Positions 33,191 through 42,886 of a stretch of DNA of 64,000 nt are shown piece after piece (the stretch's first letter is position 1; the number at the start of each line of letters is the position of its first letter). The DNA comes from CBDEGK01 sp965237855 (GTDB taxonomy: Bacteria > Pseudomonadota > Gammaproteobacteria > Pseudomonadales > Halieaceae): NCBI GenBank assembly GCA_965237855.1, contig CBDEGK010000004.1, positions 372,001 through 436,000 on the forward strand, read 5' to 3'. Under the pieces are notes generated by a model that did not search any database, was not told the DNA's origin, and saw nothing but the letters and a program-made list of their open reading frames with translations. The translations under genes and the position numbers were made by a program.

Positions 33191-34593
33191 GACTTTTTCC
33201 GTTTGTTTTTCTTCACATGTGCCATCATACGCCGCTTGCGCTGAACCTGCCGCTGGGTCAGTTTGTTGCGCTTGTCTGCGAAGGGATTCTCTCCACTGCG
33301 AAATTCAATACGCACCGGCGTACCCGACAGGGACAGTTCCCGGCGAAACACCTTCTCGAGGTAGCGCTGGTAGGCGGCGGGTACTTTCCCGGTCTGGTTG
33401 CCGTGGATAACCACCAGCGGCGGGTTCTGACCGCCGGCGTGGGCGTAACGCAACTTGATACGACGACCATTGATCATGGGTGGCGCATGGTCGTATACCG
33501 CACCCTCCAGGATACGGGTCAGCTGATTGGTATTGAGCTTGCGGGTGGCTGAATCATGGGCACCGAGAATAGATTTATAGAGATGACCCACGCCGGTACC
33601 GTGCAGAGCTGAAATAAAGTGGGTATCGGCATAATCGATAAATATAAGCCTGCGATCCAACTCAGTGCGGATACGCTCCTTGTCGTCCGCTTCCAGGCCA
33701 TCCCACTTGTTCAGCGCGATCACCAGGCCCCGCCCTGCCTCAATGGTCTGGCCGAGTAAATGAAGATCCTGTTCAACCACACCCTCGTGGGCGTCCATCA
33801 CCAGCACTACCACGTGGGCATCGTCGATCGCCTTGAGCGTCTTGACGATAGAAAACTTCTCCACCGTTTGTTTGACGTTTTTACGACGGCGCACCCCCGC
33901 GGTATCGATAAGTGTGTAGTGCTGGTCATCGCGTTCGAAATCAATATAGATGCTGTCGCGGGTAGTGCCCGGCTGGTCGTAGACCACCACCCGATCCTCG
34001 CCCAGCATGCGGTTTACCAGGGTCGACTTACCCACATTGGGACGACCGACTATGGCCACGCGGATGCCGCGATTGTCATCTTTCTCGGCGGAGGTCTCAG
34101 GAACCGGGAAGTCCAGCAGTACCTGCTCTATCAGGTGTTTGACACCACGACCATGGCTGGCGGCGATGGGGTGCAGAGTTTCGATACCGAGGCTGTAGAA
34201 ATCGGCCAGGGCAACATCTTCATTGACGCCATCAATCTTGTTGACCACCAGGTGATAGGTTTTCCCCTGTTGACGCAGGTATGTCGCCAGTTGCTCGTCA
34301 GCAGGGGTCAGGCCGGCGCGTGCATCCACCATAAAGCAAACAGCATCGGCCTCCTCGATGGCCAACAAAGACTGCTCCGCCATGTGGGTATTGATACCGT
34401 CTTCTTCAGCGGAGATACCGCCAGTGTCAATAGCTATAAAGGGGCGTTCGCCAATTCGTCCCTCGCCGTACTTACGGTCTCGGGTCAGGCCGGGGAAATT
34501 GGCAACCAGCGCATCCCGGCTGCGGGTGAGCTGGTTAAAAAGTGTCGACTTGCCGACGTTGGGGCGCCCCACCAGGGCGATAACGGGTACCAT
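33187..34593 (-). CDS. der: Ribosome-assembly GTPase Der (EngA)
   Basis: The 468-residue protein has two tandem GTPase domains, each with GRPNVGKSTL as P-loop (about residues 8 and 183). NKIDG and NKWDG serve as specificity motifs, and a KH-like C-terminal domain with a basic tail (KNKRKKS) follows. Der acts in maturation of the 50S ribosomal subunit. Length is normal for the family. It follows bamB closely on the same strand, the order found in many gammaproteobacteria. Confidence 0.96.
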   Translation of the reverse strand: MVPVIALVGRPNVGKSTLFNQLTRSRDALVANFPGLTRDRKYGEGRIGERPFIAIDTGGISAEEDGINTHMAEQSLLAIEEADAVCFMVDARAGLTPADEQLATYLRQQGKTYHLVVNKIDGVNEDVALADFYSLGIETLHPIAASHGRGVKHLIEQVLLDFPVPETSAEKDDNRGIRVAIVGRPNVGKSTLVNRMLGEDRVVVYDQPGTTRDSIYIDFERDDQHYTLIDTAGVRRRKNVKQTVEKFSIVKTLKAIDDAHVVVLVMDAHEGVVEQDLHLLGQTIEAGRGLVIALNKWDGLEADDKERIRTELDRRLIFIDYADTHFISALHGTGVGHLYKSILGAHDSATRKLNTNQLTRILEGAVYDHAPPMINGRRIKLRYAHAGGQNPPLVVIHGNQTGKVPAAYQRYLEKVFRRELSLSGTPVRIEFRSGENPFADKRNKLTQRQVQRKRRMMAHVKKNKRKKS

Positions 34594-34603
34594 ACACGGC
34601 CTC

Positions 34604-35785
34604 TCAATCCCTGCTGCTGATGCGCATAGCGGTCAACTTGCCGCTATTGCCAAATACGTAGAGTATATCGTCCTCGGTCAACATGCTCGCGCGAACACCC
34701 TTACCGTCAATTTTCTTGCGGCCGACAAAACGGCCATCTACCTGTGACAAGAAATGCACGTAGCCTTCAAAATCACCCACAGCAACGAAACCCTTCACTG
34801 TTTTAGGTGCGCTCAGACGGCGTTTTTCCAAGCGTGGCTGTTCCCAGCGCACACCCTGGCCACTGCGATAGAAGGCGACTACCGAGCCATTGTCTTCAGA
34901 GACATAAATGTTACCGAAACCCTGGTCGATGCCGACGGAACTGGACGCCTCTTGCTGCCAGATCTTGCGACCACTGGGAACATCCACTGCCACCAATCGG
35001 CCCTGGTAACTGACCGCGTAGAGAATGTTATTGATCAACAGCATATCGCCGTCAATGTCGATGATGCGGTCTATCTCTGAACGCCCCTGGGCTATGGCAA
35101 CCCGTGTGTCCCAGCGAGTGGCGCCGGTTTTCACATCCAGGGCCACGACTTTACCGCTGGCAAAGCCCGCGAACACCGTGCGGCCATCAATGATGGGCGT
35201 ACTGGTTCCGCGCACGGTCAGTACCGGCACATTGCTGTCGTAAACCCACAATTCACTGCCGTCGGCCGCATCGAGCCCACGCATCTTACCGTCATAACTC
35301 TGTGCCACCACGACGCTGCCGTTGGTCTGGGGGGCCGACAGGACTTCGCCGGAGACGCTGATCCGCCACAGTTCACGGCCATCATTTGCATCGAGCAGCA
35401 ACACTTCGCCATTACTACTGCCCAGCGCCAGCTGATTGGCACCATAACCGACACCACCGGACAGGGGCATGTCGAGATCAGTCTTCCAGATCTTGCGGCC
35501 GCTGCGCTTATCCAGTGCCAGCACGGTGCCATCACTACCGGCAGCGTATATGCGCTCACCGGCAATTATCGGGGTGAGAAAGTTGTAAATCTTGCCCTGG
35601 CCCTTGCCGACACCAGTAGTCCACAGCGAATTGATCTTAATTTCTTCAACAAAGTCCACCAATTCAGCCGGCGCTTTGGAATCGTCGCCATCGGAATCAA
35701 ACCAGCCCTTGAGCGTGCTACATCCCGCCATAAACAGGGACAGGATCAGCACAGCACTCAGGCGTATTGTGTTAGCCCTCGGCAT
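34604..35785 (-). CDS. bamB: Outer-membrane assembly lipoprotein BamB
   Basis: The 393-residue product has a lipoprotein signal with lipobox MAGC (Cys22), then repeated PQQ-like blades (DKRSGRKIWKTD, DANDGRELWRIS, DAADGSELWVYD, DVKTGATRWDTR, DVPSGRKIWQQE) forming an eight-bladed propeller. BamB is a periplasmic part of the Bam complex that inserts beta-barrel proteins. The gene start overlaps yfgM by 14 bp. Confidence 0.95.
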   Translation of the reverse strand: MPRANTIRLSAVLILSLFMAGCSTLKGWFDSDGDDSKAPAELVDFVEEIKINSLWTTGVGKGQGKIYNFLTPIIAGERIYAAGSDGTVLALDKRSGRKIWKTDLDMPLSGGVGYGANQLALGSSNGEVLLLDANDGRELWRISVSGEVLSAPQTNGSVVVAQSYDGKMRGLDAADGSELWVYDSNVPVLTVRGTSTPIIDGRTVFAGFASGKVVALDVKTGATRWDTRVAIAQGRSEIDRIIDIDGDMLLINNILYAVSYQGRLVAVDVPSGRKIWQQEASSSVGIDQGFGNIYVSEDNGSVVAFYRSGQGVRWEQPRLEKRRLSAPKTVKGFVAVGDFEGYVHFLSQVDGRFVGRKKIDGKGVRASMLTEDDILYVFGNSGKLTAMRISSRD

Positions 35786-36512
35786 CGACCTGCTCCCCTT
35801 TTGCTGGAGACGAAAGCGCTGGAGAGGAAAGCGCGGGGGACGATGTTGCCCGCGCCGATTCCAATTGCAGCGACTGCAGCTTCAAATCCAGGCCAGTGGT
35901 ATTGGCTGCGCCGTTGAGCTGATTGTGACTGGCAGCTTCCCGGTAGGCGGCGAGAGCTTGCTGCGACTGCTGCATCTGAATATAAATATCACCGCGAGCT
36001 TCAGCGTACACGGCCTCATAAGCGCCAGCGTTAATAGCCAACATATCCAGGCCGCCCTGGGCGTCGCCGCCGGCCGCGACCACGCGCGCCAATCTTAACT
36101 GCGCCACCTTTTGCACTTCATCTGCCGGATTCTGGGTTAACACCCAGCGCAACTCCCGTTCGGCGCTTTCCAGGTCGGCATCGTTTACCGCCATCCTGGC
36201 TAACTGCAGCGCCGCAAACTGTGCATAACTGGTATTGCCAAAGTCAGCTTTCAGGTTGTTGGCCAGATGCCGTGCGGTGACCAGTTGCTCATCGGTGAGA
36301 GGGGCGAGAGACGAGACGTTCACCGCCTCCTGCAAATCCTGGTAAATCGCGGAGGCATCTTCGGCCTGCTCAGTGCGGTACTGTTGCCAGCCCTGCCAGC
36401 CATAGCCTGCCACCAGCGCCAGGGCAATGGCCGCCATAGTCGACCTGCCATTTTCCTGCCACCATTTGCGTAGTGCCTCTACCTGTTCATCTTCGGTTTG
36501 ATACGACTCCAC
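35772..36512 (-). CDS. yfgM: YfgM/UPF0070 family tetratricopeptide membrane protein
   Basis: The 246-residue protein has a short cytosolic N-terminus with the family start EDEQVEALRKWWQENG. A single membrane segment (about 24-42) and a periplasmic TPR-like domain follow. YfgM associates with the SecYEG translocon and the chaperone PpiD. Position between hisS and bamB is the conserved one. The C-terminal tail has an SSPALSSPALSSPAKG repeat, not a general family feature. Confidence 0.9.
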   Translation of the reverse strand: MESYQTEDEQVEALRKWWQENGRSTMAAIALALVAGYGWQGWQQYRTEQAEDASAIYQDLQEAVNVSSLAPLTDEQLVTARHLANNLKADFGNTSYAQFAALQLARMAVNDADLESAERELRWVLTQNPADEVQKVAQLRLARVVAAGGDAQGGLDMLAINAGAYEAVYAEARGDIYIQMQQSQQALAAYREAASHNQLNGAANTTGLDLKLQSLQLESARATSSPALSSPALSSPAKGEQVDAEG

Positions 36513-36523
36513 CGGTTTTCCTC

Positions 36524-37801
36524 TTACTGCAATATGTTGTTGATGTGTGTCGCCAGCTCCGCCTGCAACACGCTGACCTGTTCGCCGGATTCAGGCCCGC
36601 GCAGATTTTTTACACTGGCACTGCCATCGGCTACTTCCTGCTCACCGAGTATCACTGCCAGTCTGGCGCCACTCTTGTCCGCCTTTTTCATCTGGCTCTT
36701 GAGGCTGCCGCCGCCACAATGTACCTGGATGCAGAGACCAGGCATCTGGTCGCGCAGATTTTCAGCCAGGGTGAAAGCCGCCACCTGGGCGGAATCACCA
36801 GCGGCGACAAAATAGATATCCGCCTTAACATCGGCATTATCCTGATTTTCCAGGCCCTGCAGCAGCAGTACCAACCGCTCCAGGCCCATCGCGAAACCCG
36901 CTGCCGGCGTCGGCTTGCCACCCAATTGTTCTACCAGGGTGTCATAGCGGCCGCCGCCACAAACTGTACCCTGTGCACCCAGCGCCTCGGTTACCCACTC
37001 AAACACCGTGCGATTATAATAGTCCAGGCCGCGCACCAGGCGCTGGTTCACCACATAGTCTACGTTGTTAGCGTCCAGTATCTCCCGCAAGCGGGCAAAG
37101 TGCGTCGCCGAATCCTCATCGAGAAAATCCGCTAGTTCGGGCCCTGCGTCCAGCAGTGCCTGGGTAGCAGGGTTTTTACTGTCGAGAATACGCAGGGGAT
37201 TGCTGTCGAGGCGCCGTTGACTATCCTCATCCAGTTGATCCCGATGTTGGGACAAGTATGACACCAAAGCATCCCGATAACGCTGGCGGGACTCGGTGTC
37301 ACCAATGGAATTCAACTGCAACTGTATCAGGCCGTCTATACCAAGACGCCGCCACAGTCGCGCACACAATAGAATCAGCTCGGCATCAACATCGGCGCTG
37401 GCCACACCAAACACTTCCGCGCCGACCTGGTGAAACTGACGCTGGCGACCTTTCTGCGGCCGCTCATAGCGGAACATCGCCCCCTGATACCACAGCTTCT
37501 GTTGAGTGATCGCCAAGTTGTGCTGGTTCACCGCGCGTACGCAACCGGCGGTACCCTCAGGACGCAAGGTCAGGCTCTCGTCATTGCGGTCGGGAAAAGT
37601 GTACATTTCCTTTTCGACAATATCAGTCACCTCGCCAATGCCGCGCCTGAACAGGTCGGTTTGCTCAACAATCGGCAGTCGTATCTGGCGATAGCCGTAC
37701 TCGGCAAGCAGCCCGGCGGTTTCCCGTTCCAGGAACTGCCAGGTGGCTGTACCTTCAGGGAGAATATCGGGCATTCCCCGGATGGCTCGTATTTCTTTCA
37801 C
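36524..37801 (-). CDS. hisS: Histidyl-tRNA synthetase
   Basis: The 425-residue class II synthetase shows IRGMPDILP at the start, motif 2 around MFRYERPQKGRQRQFHQVG, the His-A loop LVRGLDYYNRTVFE and GGRYDTLVEQLGG. It ends with the anticodon-binding domain. It charges tRNA-His with histidine in the cytosol. Length matches the bacterial enzyme. It lies 10 bp from ispG. Confidence 0.97.
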   Translation of the reverse strand: MKEIRAIRGMPDILPEGTATWQFLERETAGLLAEYGYRQIRLPIVEQTDLFRRGIGEVTDIVEKEMYTFPDRNDESLTLRPEGTAGCVRAVNQHNLAITQQKLWYQGAMFRYERPQKGRQRQFHQVGAEVFGVASADVDAELILLCARLWRRLGIDGLIQLQLNSIGDTESRQRYRDALVSYLSQHRDQLDEDSQRRLDSNPLRILDSKNPATQALLDAGPELADFLDEDSATHFARLREILDANNVDYVVNQRLVRGLDYYNRTVFEWVTEALGAQGTVCGGGRYDTLVEQLGGKPTPAAGFAMGLERLVLLLQGLENQDNADVKADIYFVAAGDSAQVAAFTLAENLRDQMPGLCIQVHCGGGSLKSQMKKADKSGARLAVILGEQEVADGSASVKNLRGPESGEQVSVLQAELATHINNILQ

Positions 37802-37811
37802 GGGTTGTTTG

Positions 37812-38936
37812 TCAGGCCTTGTGTATCAGGTTCTCGTCATCGACCTGGCGCTGCTGTTCCAACAGGGCGGCGCGCTGGCGGATAACGTCTTCCAGGTGAT
37901 CGATTAAATCTTCATTGCTGATCTTGTGATCCGGGCTTCCATCCACATAGATCAGGTTCTTGGGGCTGGCGCCGGTCAAGCCTACATCGGCCTCGCGGGC
38001 CTCCCCCGGACCGTTGACGATACAACCGATGACCGCCACATCAATGGGGGTGCGCACATCTTCCAGCCGCATCTCCAGCTCATTCATGGTCTTCACCACG
38101 TCAAAGTTCTGTCGAGAACAGCTCGGACAGGCAATGAAATTAATACCATTGCTGCGCAATTTAAGACTCTTGAGGATATCGAAGCCCACTTTAACCTCTT
38201 CCACGGGATCAGCAGCCAGCGAAATACGGATGGTATCGCCGATACCGTCCATCAGCAGCAAACCCAGACCCACGGATGACTTGACGGTTCCCCCGCGCAA
38301 GCCGCCAGCCTCGGTAATACCGAGGTGCAATGGCTGTTCAATCTGCCTGGCAATCAGGCGATAGGCCTCCACTGCCATGAATACATCCGAGGCCTTCACG
38401 CTGAGCTTGAAGTCGGGATAGTTCAGTTTGTCGAGGATATCCACGTGCCGCATCGCCGACTCCACCAGGGCTTCGGCGTTGGGCTCTCCGTACTTGCGTT
38501 GAATCTCTTTCCCCAGGGAGCCGGCATTAACACCGATACGAATCGGGATGCCCTTGTCGCGACAGGAATCAATCACCGCGCGGACCCGGTCCTCACGACC
38601 AATGTTGCCAGGGTTAATACGCAGGCAGTCGACACCGTATTCGGCAACTTTGAGCGCAATTTTGTAATCAAAATGTATATCGGCAACCAGCGGTACTTCG
38701 ACCTGCCGCCGAATCTCTCTAAAAGCCTCTGCCGCCTCCATAGAGGGAACCGAAACGCGCACGATATCGGCGCCGGCATCGGCGATTGCCTGCACCTGGG
38801 CCACGGTGGCTGCAACATCACAGGTTTCGGTATTGGTCATGCTTTGCACAGATATCGGAGCATCGCCCCCTACCGGCACATTGCCTATCATAATCTGGCG
38901 GGAAAGCCGGCGCTTAATGGGTGACTTGGAAATCAT
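37812..38936 (-). CDS. ispG: 4-hydroxy-3-methylbut-2-enyl diphosphate synthase
   Basis: The 374-residue enzyme of the MEP isoprenoid pathway converts MEcPP to HMBPP using a [4Fe-4S] cluster. Cluster ligands are visible as CPSCSRQNFD and CIVNGPGE. The N-terminal TIM-barrel part opens with the ISVQSMTNTET motif. It lies downstream of rodZ with a 4-bp ATGA overlap, as in many gammaproteobacteria. Confidence 0.97.
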   Translation of the reverse strand: MISKSPIKRRLSRQIMIGNVPVGGDAPISVQSMTNTETCDVAATVAQVQAIADAGADIVRVSVPSMEAAEAFREIRRQVEVPLVADIHFDYKIALKVAEYGVDCLRINPGNIGREDRVRAVIDSCRDKGIPIRIGVNAGSLGKEIQRKYGEPNAEALVESAMRHVDILDKLNYPDFKLSVKASDVFMAVEAYRLIARQIEQPLHLGITEAGGLRGGTVKSSVGLGLLLMDGIGDTIRISLAADPVEEVKVGFDILKSLKLRSNGINFIACPSCSRQNFDVVKTMNELEMRLEDVRTPIDVAVIGCIVNGPGEAREADVGLTGASPKNLIYVDGSPDHKISNEDLIDHLEDVIRQRAALLEQQRQVDDENLIHKA

Positions 38937-39808
38937 GTTCCACCCACTACTACGCGTGCGACGATCCTGCCTGGGCGCGGCTGCACAACAACGGGCTCAC
39001 CCTGGTAACGAAGTTCCACGTAGCGAGCATCACCTATCAACACGCTGAATGGAGGCACGCCGTCGAGACTGAGCACATCGCCCGCCTGGCGCAGGTCGGC
39101 GTAGATCAATTCATCCTCACCATTGCGTACTTCCAGCCAGCACTCGCCACTGAAGACAAATTGAAGCGGCTCCCCTGGCTCGATGGAGGCAACAGAATCC
39201 GCAGCTGTCACCAACTCACTATCGGCCCCTAGCGCAACCGCCGCTTCAGTTTCTGCTGGCAGCTCCGATTCCATGGCGACACGGTCGGCGATCGCCTCTT
39301 CGACCGGGGCCAAACTTATATCCTGCGGTGACGGCTCCGCTGCAAGCGGGGCAGGGGTCTCCGCCGCGGAATTAGCTGACGCACTCGGCGGCACGCTGGC
39401 GGGCTCGTCCTCGCCCTGTACCAGCCACAACAGCAGTAGTAATGCCAGCACGATGCCAATGCCGGCGGGTAGTGCCCAGCCCTTTTTCTGCACCTGGGGA
39501 ATATGGGTTTCTATCCGTTTCTGGACCTCATCGGCAGACTCGACAACGCCAGGCAAACTTTCGTAAGCGGTGAGCAGCTCGACCTCATCGACATTGATCT
39601 GCTTCGCGTAGGCCCGTAAATAGCCACGCACGAAAGCCGCCCCGGGCAGCAATTCAAAGCGATTCTCTTCAAGGGCACCGACGTACGCGGGCATCCAATG
39701 GAGCCGATCCGCCATCTCACGCTGAGAGATATCCATTGCCTCCCGCGCCTTTCGTAACATACTGCCGGGATCGGCGCCGACAGTGGAGCTGTTTTCAGAG
39801 TTCTCCAC
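38933..39808 (-). CDS. rodZ: Cytoskeletal protein RodZ
   Basis: The 291-residue protein has an N-terminal helix-turn-helix (LRKAREAMDISQREMADRL, about 18-36) and one membrane segment (about 115-135, WALPAGIGIVLALLLLLWLV). An acidic Ala/Pro/Glu-rich linker and a periplasmic DUF4115 beta domain follow. RodZ links MreB filaments to the membrane and sets rod shape. Its start overlaps the end of pilW by 14 bp. Confidence 0.92.
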   Translation of the reverse strand: MENSENSSTVGADPGSMLRKAREAMDISQREMADRLHWMPAYVGALEENRFELLPGAAFVRGYLRAYAKQINVDEVELLTAYESLPGVVESADEVQKRIETHIPQVQKKGWALPAGIGIVLALLLLLWLVQGEDEPASVPPSASANSAAETPAPLAAEPSPQDISLAPVEEAIADRVAMESELPAETEAAVALGADSELVTAADSVASIEPGEPLQFVFSGECWLEVRNGEDELIYADLRQAGDVLSLDGVPPFSVLIGDARYVELRYQGEPVVVQPRPGRIVARVVVGGT

Positions 39809-40607
39809 GGCCCACCGCCTGCTTGTAAGCCCGGTACTCGGCCGAGCCTGGGTAGAGGTTTCTCAAAGCCAGGGCGTAACTGGCCTGGGCATCGTTGTCA
39901 CTCTGCTCATGGGCGAGGCGGACGCCCAACCACAAGCCGCGTGCAGATTGTGTACGAACCAGGGTGCGATAGAGATTGTACTGACGCTGTGCCGCATACC
40001 AATTGCCGCGATTGTATTCAATGTGGGCTAATTCCATTATCGCCAGCCGATTGGTGCGATCCATGGTCAGCGAGCGGGTGAAGGCCTCGTGGGCACCGTC
40101 CTGGTCCTCCAGCCGCAGGCGACAGAGTCCGAGGTTGAGAAATGCCCGCGGGCGCGACTCGTACAGTATGTCTTGAATGACGACTTCCAGCTGTTGTTCC
40201 GCTTCCTCGTATCGCTGTTGTTGGTACAGGAAAGCCGCGTAGTTGTTGCGGGCCCGGGAGAAATCCTTTTTCAGCTTGATGGCGCGTTTGAAGCTGCTCT
40301 CCGCCAGTTCGTTTTCTCCCGTGCTCTGATAAACCAGCGCGAAGGCCTCGTGGACTTCCGGGGCATCGGGGTCTATTTCGGCCGCCATTTTGAGATTGCG
40401 CTTGGCGTCCTCCCAGTTTTGCTGACCAATGTAGCTGCGAGCCAGCTGTAAGCGGGCGTCCATTGCAGCCTGGGGCGAAGGCTCGGCGGTAAACACGCCA
40501 CTTTTTGAAGTCACGCAGGCACTCAGCAACACTGTCAGCAGCACTGTCAGAAAAGCCGGGCTGGCACCGAGAAGTAGAGTTCGAATCAGTCCCGTGTTCT
40601 TTCTCAT
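39795..40607 (-). CDS. pilW: Type IV pilus biogenesis TPR lipoprotein PilW/PilF
   Basis: The 270-residue product has a lipoprotein signal (lipobox LSAC, Cys31) and about six TPR units, including AEIDPDAPEVHEAFALVYQS and ARSYIGQQNWEDAKRNL. It assists PilQ secretin assembly at the outer membrane. Naming varies (pilF or pilW). It sits between rlmN and rodZ, the usual order, overlapping rlmN by 4 bp. Confidence 0.9.
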   Translation of the reverse strand: MRKNTGLIRTLLLGASPAFLTVLLTVLLSACVTSKSGVFTAEPSPQAAMDARLQLARSYIGQQNWEDAKRNLKMAAEIDPDAPEVHEAFALVYQSTGENELAESSFKRAIKLKKDFSRARNNYAAFLYQQQRYEEAEQQLEVVIQDILYESRPRAFLNLGLCRLRLEDQDGAHEAFTRSLTMDRTNRLAIMELAHIEYNRGNWYAAQRQYNLYRTLVRTQSARGLWLGVRLAHEQSDNDAQASYALALRNLYPGSAEYRAYKQAVGRGEL

Positions 40608-41725
40608 TTCAAGGACACCACCTGCACGTCATCTTTCTGTTTGTAGCGCTCAGCGCGCCGGGTCCGGTCTACCACCTGCCCCACCAACTGGCCACAGGCG
40701 GCATTAATATCATCGCCGCGGGTCGTTCGCACGGTAACGATAAACCCCGCGTCCACCAAAACCTGCCAGAAGCGCGACACGGCGTTGCCGCTGGGGCGCC
40801 GGTAATCCGACTGGGAGAACGGATTAAAGGGTATCAGATTTATCTTACACGGAAAGGATTTGAGCAGAGTTGCCAGCTCGCGGGCCTGCTCCACCGAGTC
40901 ATTGACACCGGCGATCAAGGTGTATTCGATGGTGACCACCCGTTTCTTGTCCGCTTGCGCATCGATATAGTTGCGCGCACTGGCCAGCAGCATAGCAATA
41001 GGGTACTTCTTGTTGATGGGAACCAGCTGATCGCGCAGCGCATCATTGGCCGCGTGCAGCGACACTGCCAGGGACACCTCGCTGCATTGAGCCAGCTTGT
41101 CCAGGGCGGGCACCACGCCGGAGGTACTGAGGGTAACCCGTCGCTTGGAAATTCCGTAGGCCAGGTCTTCCATCATCAGTTCCATGGCATCGACCACATT
41201 GTCAAAATTAAGCAGGGGCTCGCCCATGCCCATCATCACCACGTTGGTCACCAGGCGCCCCTTGCCGGGCTGAAAGGCGTCGTAGGACTTCAGCGCCAAC
41301 CACACCTGGCCAATAATTTCCGCTGCGCTGAGGTCACGTTGAAAGCCCTGCTTACCGGTGGAACAAAAACTACAATCGAGGCTGCAGCCCACCTGTGAAG
41401 ACACACACAATGTGCCGCGCCGCCCCTCCGGTATCAGCACGGTTTCCACCAGGCCACCACCTTCCACGCGAATAGCCCACTTGCGAGTGCCATCCTCGGA
41501 GTCCTGCTGACTGACAATTTCCGGGGCCCGGATTTCAGCGATCTGTTTGAGCTTCTCACGCAGGTTCTTGCCCAGGTTGGTCATCTGCTCAAAGTCATCC
41601 ACACCCGCGTGATGAATCCATTTTGACACCTGCTGCGCGCGAAAGGGCTTCTCGCCGAGCTCGACGAAAAATGCCTGCAGCTTCGGCAGGGGCATACCCA
41701 ACAAATTGACGCGCACTTCAGTCAT
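40604..41725 (-). CDS. rlmN: 23S rRNA/tRNA adenine-C2 methyltransferase RlmN
   Basis: The 373-residue radical-SAM enzyme carries the cluster motif CSLDCSFC (CxxxCxxC). It methylates A2503 of 23S rRNA and A37 of some tRNAs. The catalytic Cys in the C-terminal part (DDINAACGQL) and the small N-terminal domain are present. It lies 8 bp after ndk. Confidence 0.96.
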   Translation of the reverse strand: MTEVRVNLLGMPLPKLQAFFVELGEKPFRAQQVSKWIHHAGVDDFEQMTNLGKNLREKLKQIAEIRAPEIVSQQDSEDGTRKWAIRVEGGGLVETVLIPEGRRGTLCVSSQVGCSLDCSFCSTGKQGFQRDLSAAEIIGQVWLALKSYDAFQPGKGRLVTNVVMMGMGEPLLNFDNVVDAMELMMEDLAYGISKRRVTLSTSGVVPALDKLAQCSEVSLAVSLHAANDALRDQLVPINKKYPIAMLLASARNYIDAQADKKRVVTIEYTLIAGVNDSVEQARELATLLKSFPCKINLIPFNPFSQSDYRRPSGNAVSRFWQVLVDAGFIVTVRTTRGDDINAACGQLVGQVVDRTRRAERYKQKDDVQVVSLK

Positions 41726-41733
41726 AAGCGTTA

Positions 41734-42159
41734 CTAGCGCTCGCAGATTTCTTCGCTGGGGAAGAAATAGGCGATTTCTCGAGCGGCGGACTCCGACGAG
41801 TCGGAACCGTGTACCGCGTTGGCATCTATGGTGGTGGCGAAGTCAGCCCGAATGGTGCCGGCTGCCGCCTCTTCCGGGTTGGTTGCTCCCATCAGCTCGC
41901 GATTCTTGACGATAGCACCTTCGCCTTCCAGCACCTGCACACACACCGGGCCGGAGGTCATGAATTCAATCAGGGCCGGGAAGAAGGGACGCTCACGGTG
42001 CTCGGCGTAAAAACCTCCGGCAGTCTCCTGGGTCAGGTGCACCATCTTGGCAGCCACCAGGCTGAGGCCATTTTTCTCAAAGCGGCTGTAGATCTCGCCA
42101 ATCACGTTCTTGGCAACAGCATCGGGTTTAACAATAGACAGGGTGCGTTCAACAGCCAT
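41734..42159 (-). CDS. ndk: Nucleoside diphosphate kinase
   Basis: The 141-residue protein is full length, with the active-site His in NAVHGSDSSESAAREIAYFF. It balances nucleoside triphosphate pools by phosphotransfer through phospho-His. A 178-bp spacer separates it from iscX; a separate promoter there is likely, although none stands out. Confidence 0.97.
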   Translation of the reverse strand: MAVERTLSIVKPDAVAKNVIGEIYSRFEKNGLSLVAAKMVHLTQETAGGFYAEHRERPFFPALIEFMTSGPVCVQVLEGEGAIVKNRELMGATNPEEAAAGTIRADFATTIDANAVHGSDSSESAAREIAYFFPSEEICER

Positions 42160-42337
42160 TTACAAATTCTCCATAATTCAGGTAAAACTTTCTACAAAAC
42201 TTACTACACAAGGAGGCCTGGTAGCTGTGCAGAACGCAGCCGCCGAAACCGGATATAAAAGCCGCAGTATTATAAAGACATTGAGGCCAGGTTTCACCCT
42301 GAAATGGGGTTAAAAATCAGTAGTTTAGGGCCTGGAA

Positions 42338-42538
42338 TCAGTCCATTTCCTCGATCCAGGCGGTCTGTATGGCCTCGAGGATTTTTTCGCCGCAGTGGGC
42401 GGGGTCATCGTCGAACTGATCCAGGTCCAGAACCATCTGCCTCAAATCCACGAAATTCAGGCCCAGGGGGTCTTTATCGGGGAATTTCTCCACCAGTTCG
42501 ATGGCAATATCGAGGCTGTCAGTCCAGCGCAATTCCAT
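42338..42538 (-). CDS. iscX: Fe-S assembly protein IscX
   Basis: The 66-residue acidic protein matches IscX throughout: WTDSLDIAIELVEKFPDKDP at the start and a WIEEMD end. It binds IscS and iron and modulates cluster assembly. It closes the isc cluster, 9 bp after fdx. Confidence 0.93.
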   Translation of the reverse strand: MELRWTDSLDIAIELVEKFPDKDPLGLNFVDLRQMVLDLDQFDDDPAHCGEKILEAIQTAWIEEMD

Positions 42539-42547
42539 GGGTATTCC

Positions 42548-42886
42548 TCAGTGTCTTTCCGACACCATGTTAATAGTGTAGCGCGGAATTTCGATGACGA
42601 TATCTTCATCGGCCACCACCGCCTGGCAACTCAAACGCGAATCGGGCTCCAGACCCCAGGCCATGTCCAGGTAGTCGTCCTCTAGCTCATCGGCCTCTGC
42701 CATTGAATCGTAGCCCTCTCTAACGACCACATGGCAAGTGGTACAGGCACAGGACATTTCACAGGCGTGCTCTATCTCGATGTCATTGCGCAGTAGAGCC
42801 TCGCAGATACTTTCGCCTGGCGCAGCCTCAATCACTATCCCTTCCGGACACAGGTTCTCGTTGGGTAGGACCACAATATTGGGCAT
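42548..42886 (-). CDS. fdx: ISC [2Fe-2S] ferredoxin
   Basis: The 112-residue adrenodoxin-type ferredoxin has cluster ligands in CEMSCACTTC and a fourth Cys in SRLSCQAVV. It delivers electrons for cluster assembly on IscU. It is coupled to hscA, whose stop overlaps its start by one base. Confidence 0.95.
   Translation of the reverse strand: MPNIVVLPNENLCPEGIVIEAAPGESICEALLRNDIEIEHACEMSCACTTCHVVVREGYDSMAEADELEDDYLDMAWGLEPDSRLSCQAVVADEDIVIEIPRYTINMVSERH

Noticed and set aside
33760..34620. 286-codon open frame opposite der
   Set aside because: der is an essential, fully conserved GTPase gene; the antisense frame has no motifs.
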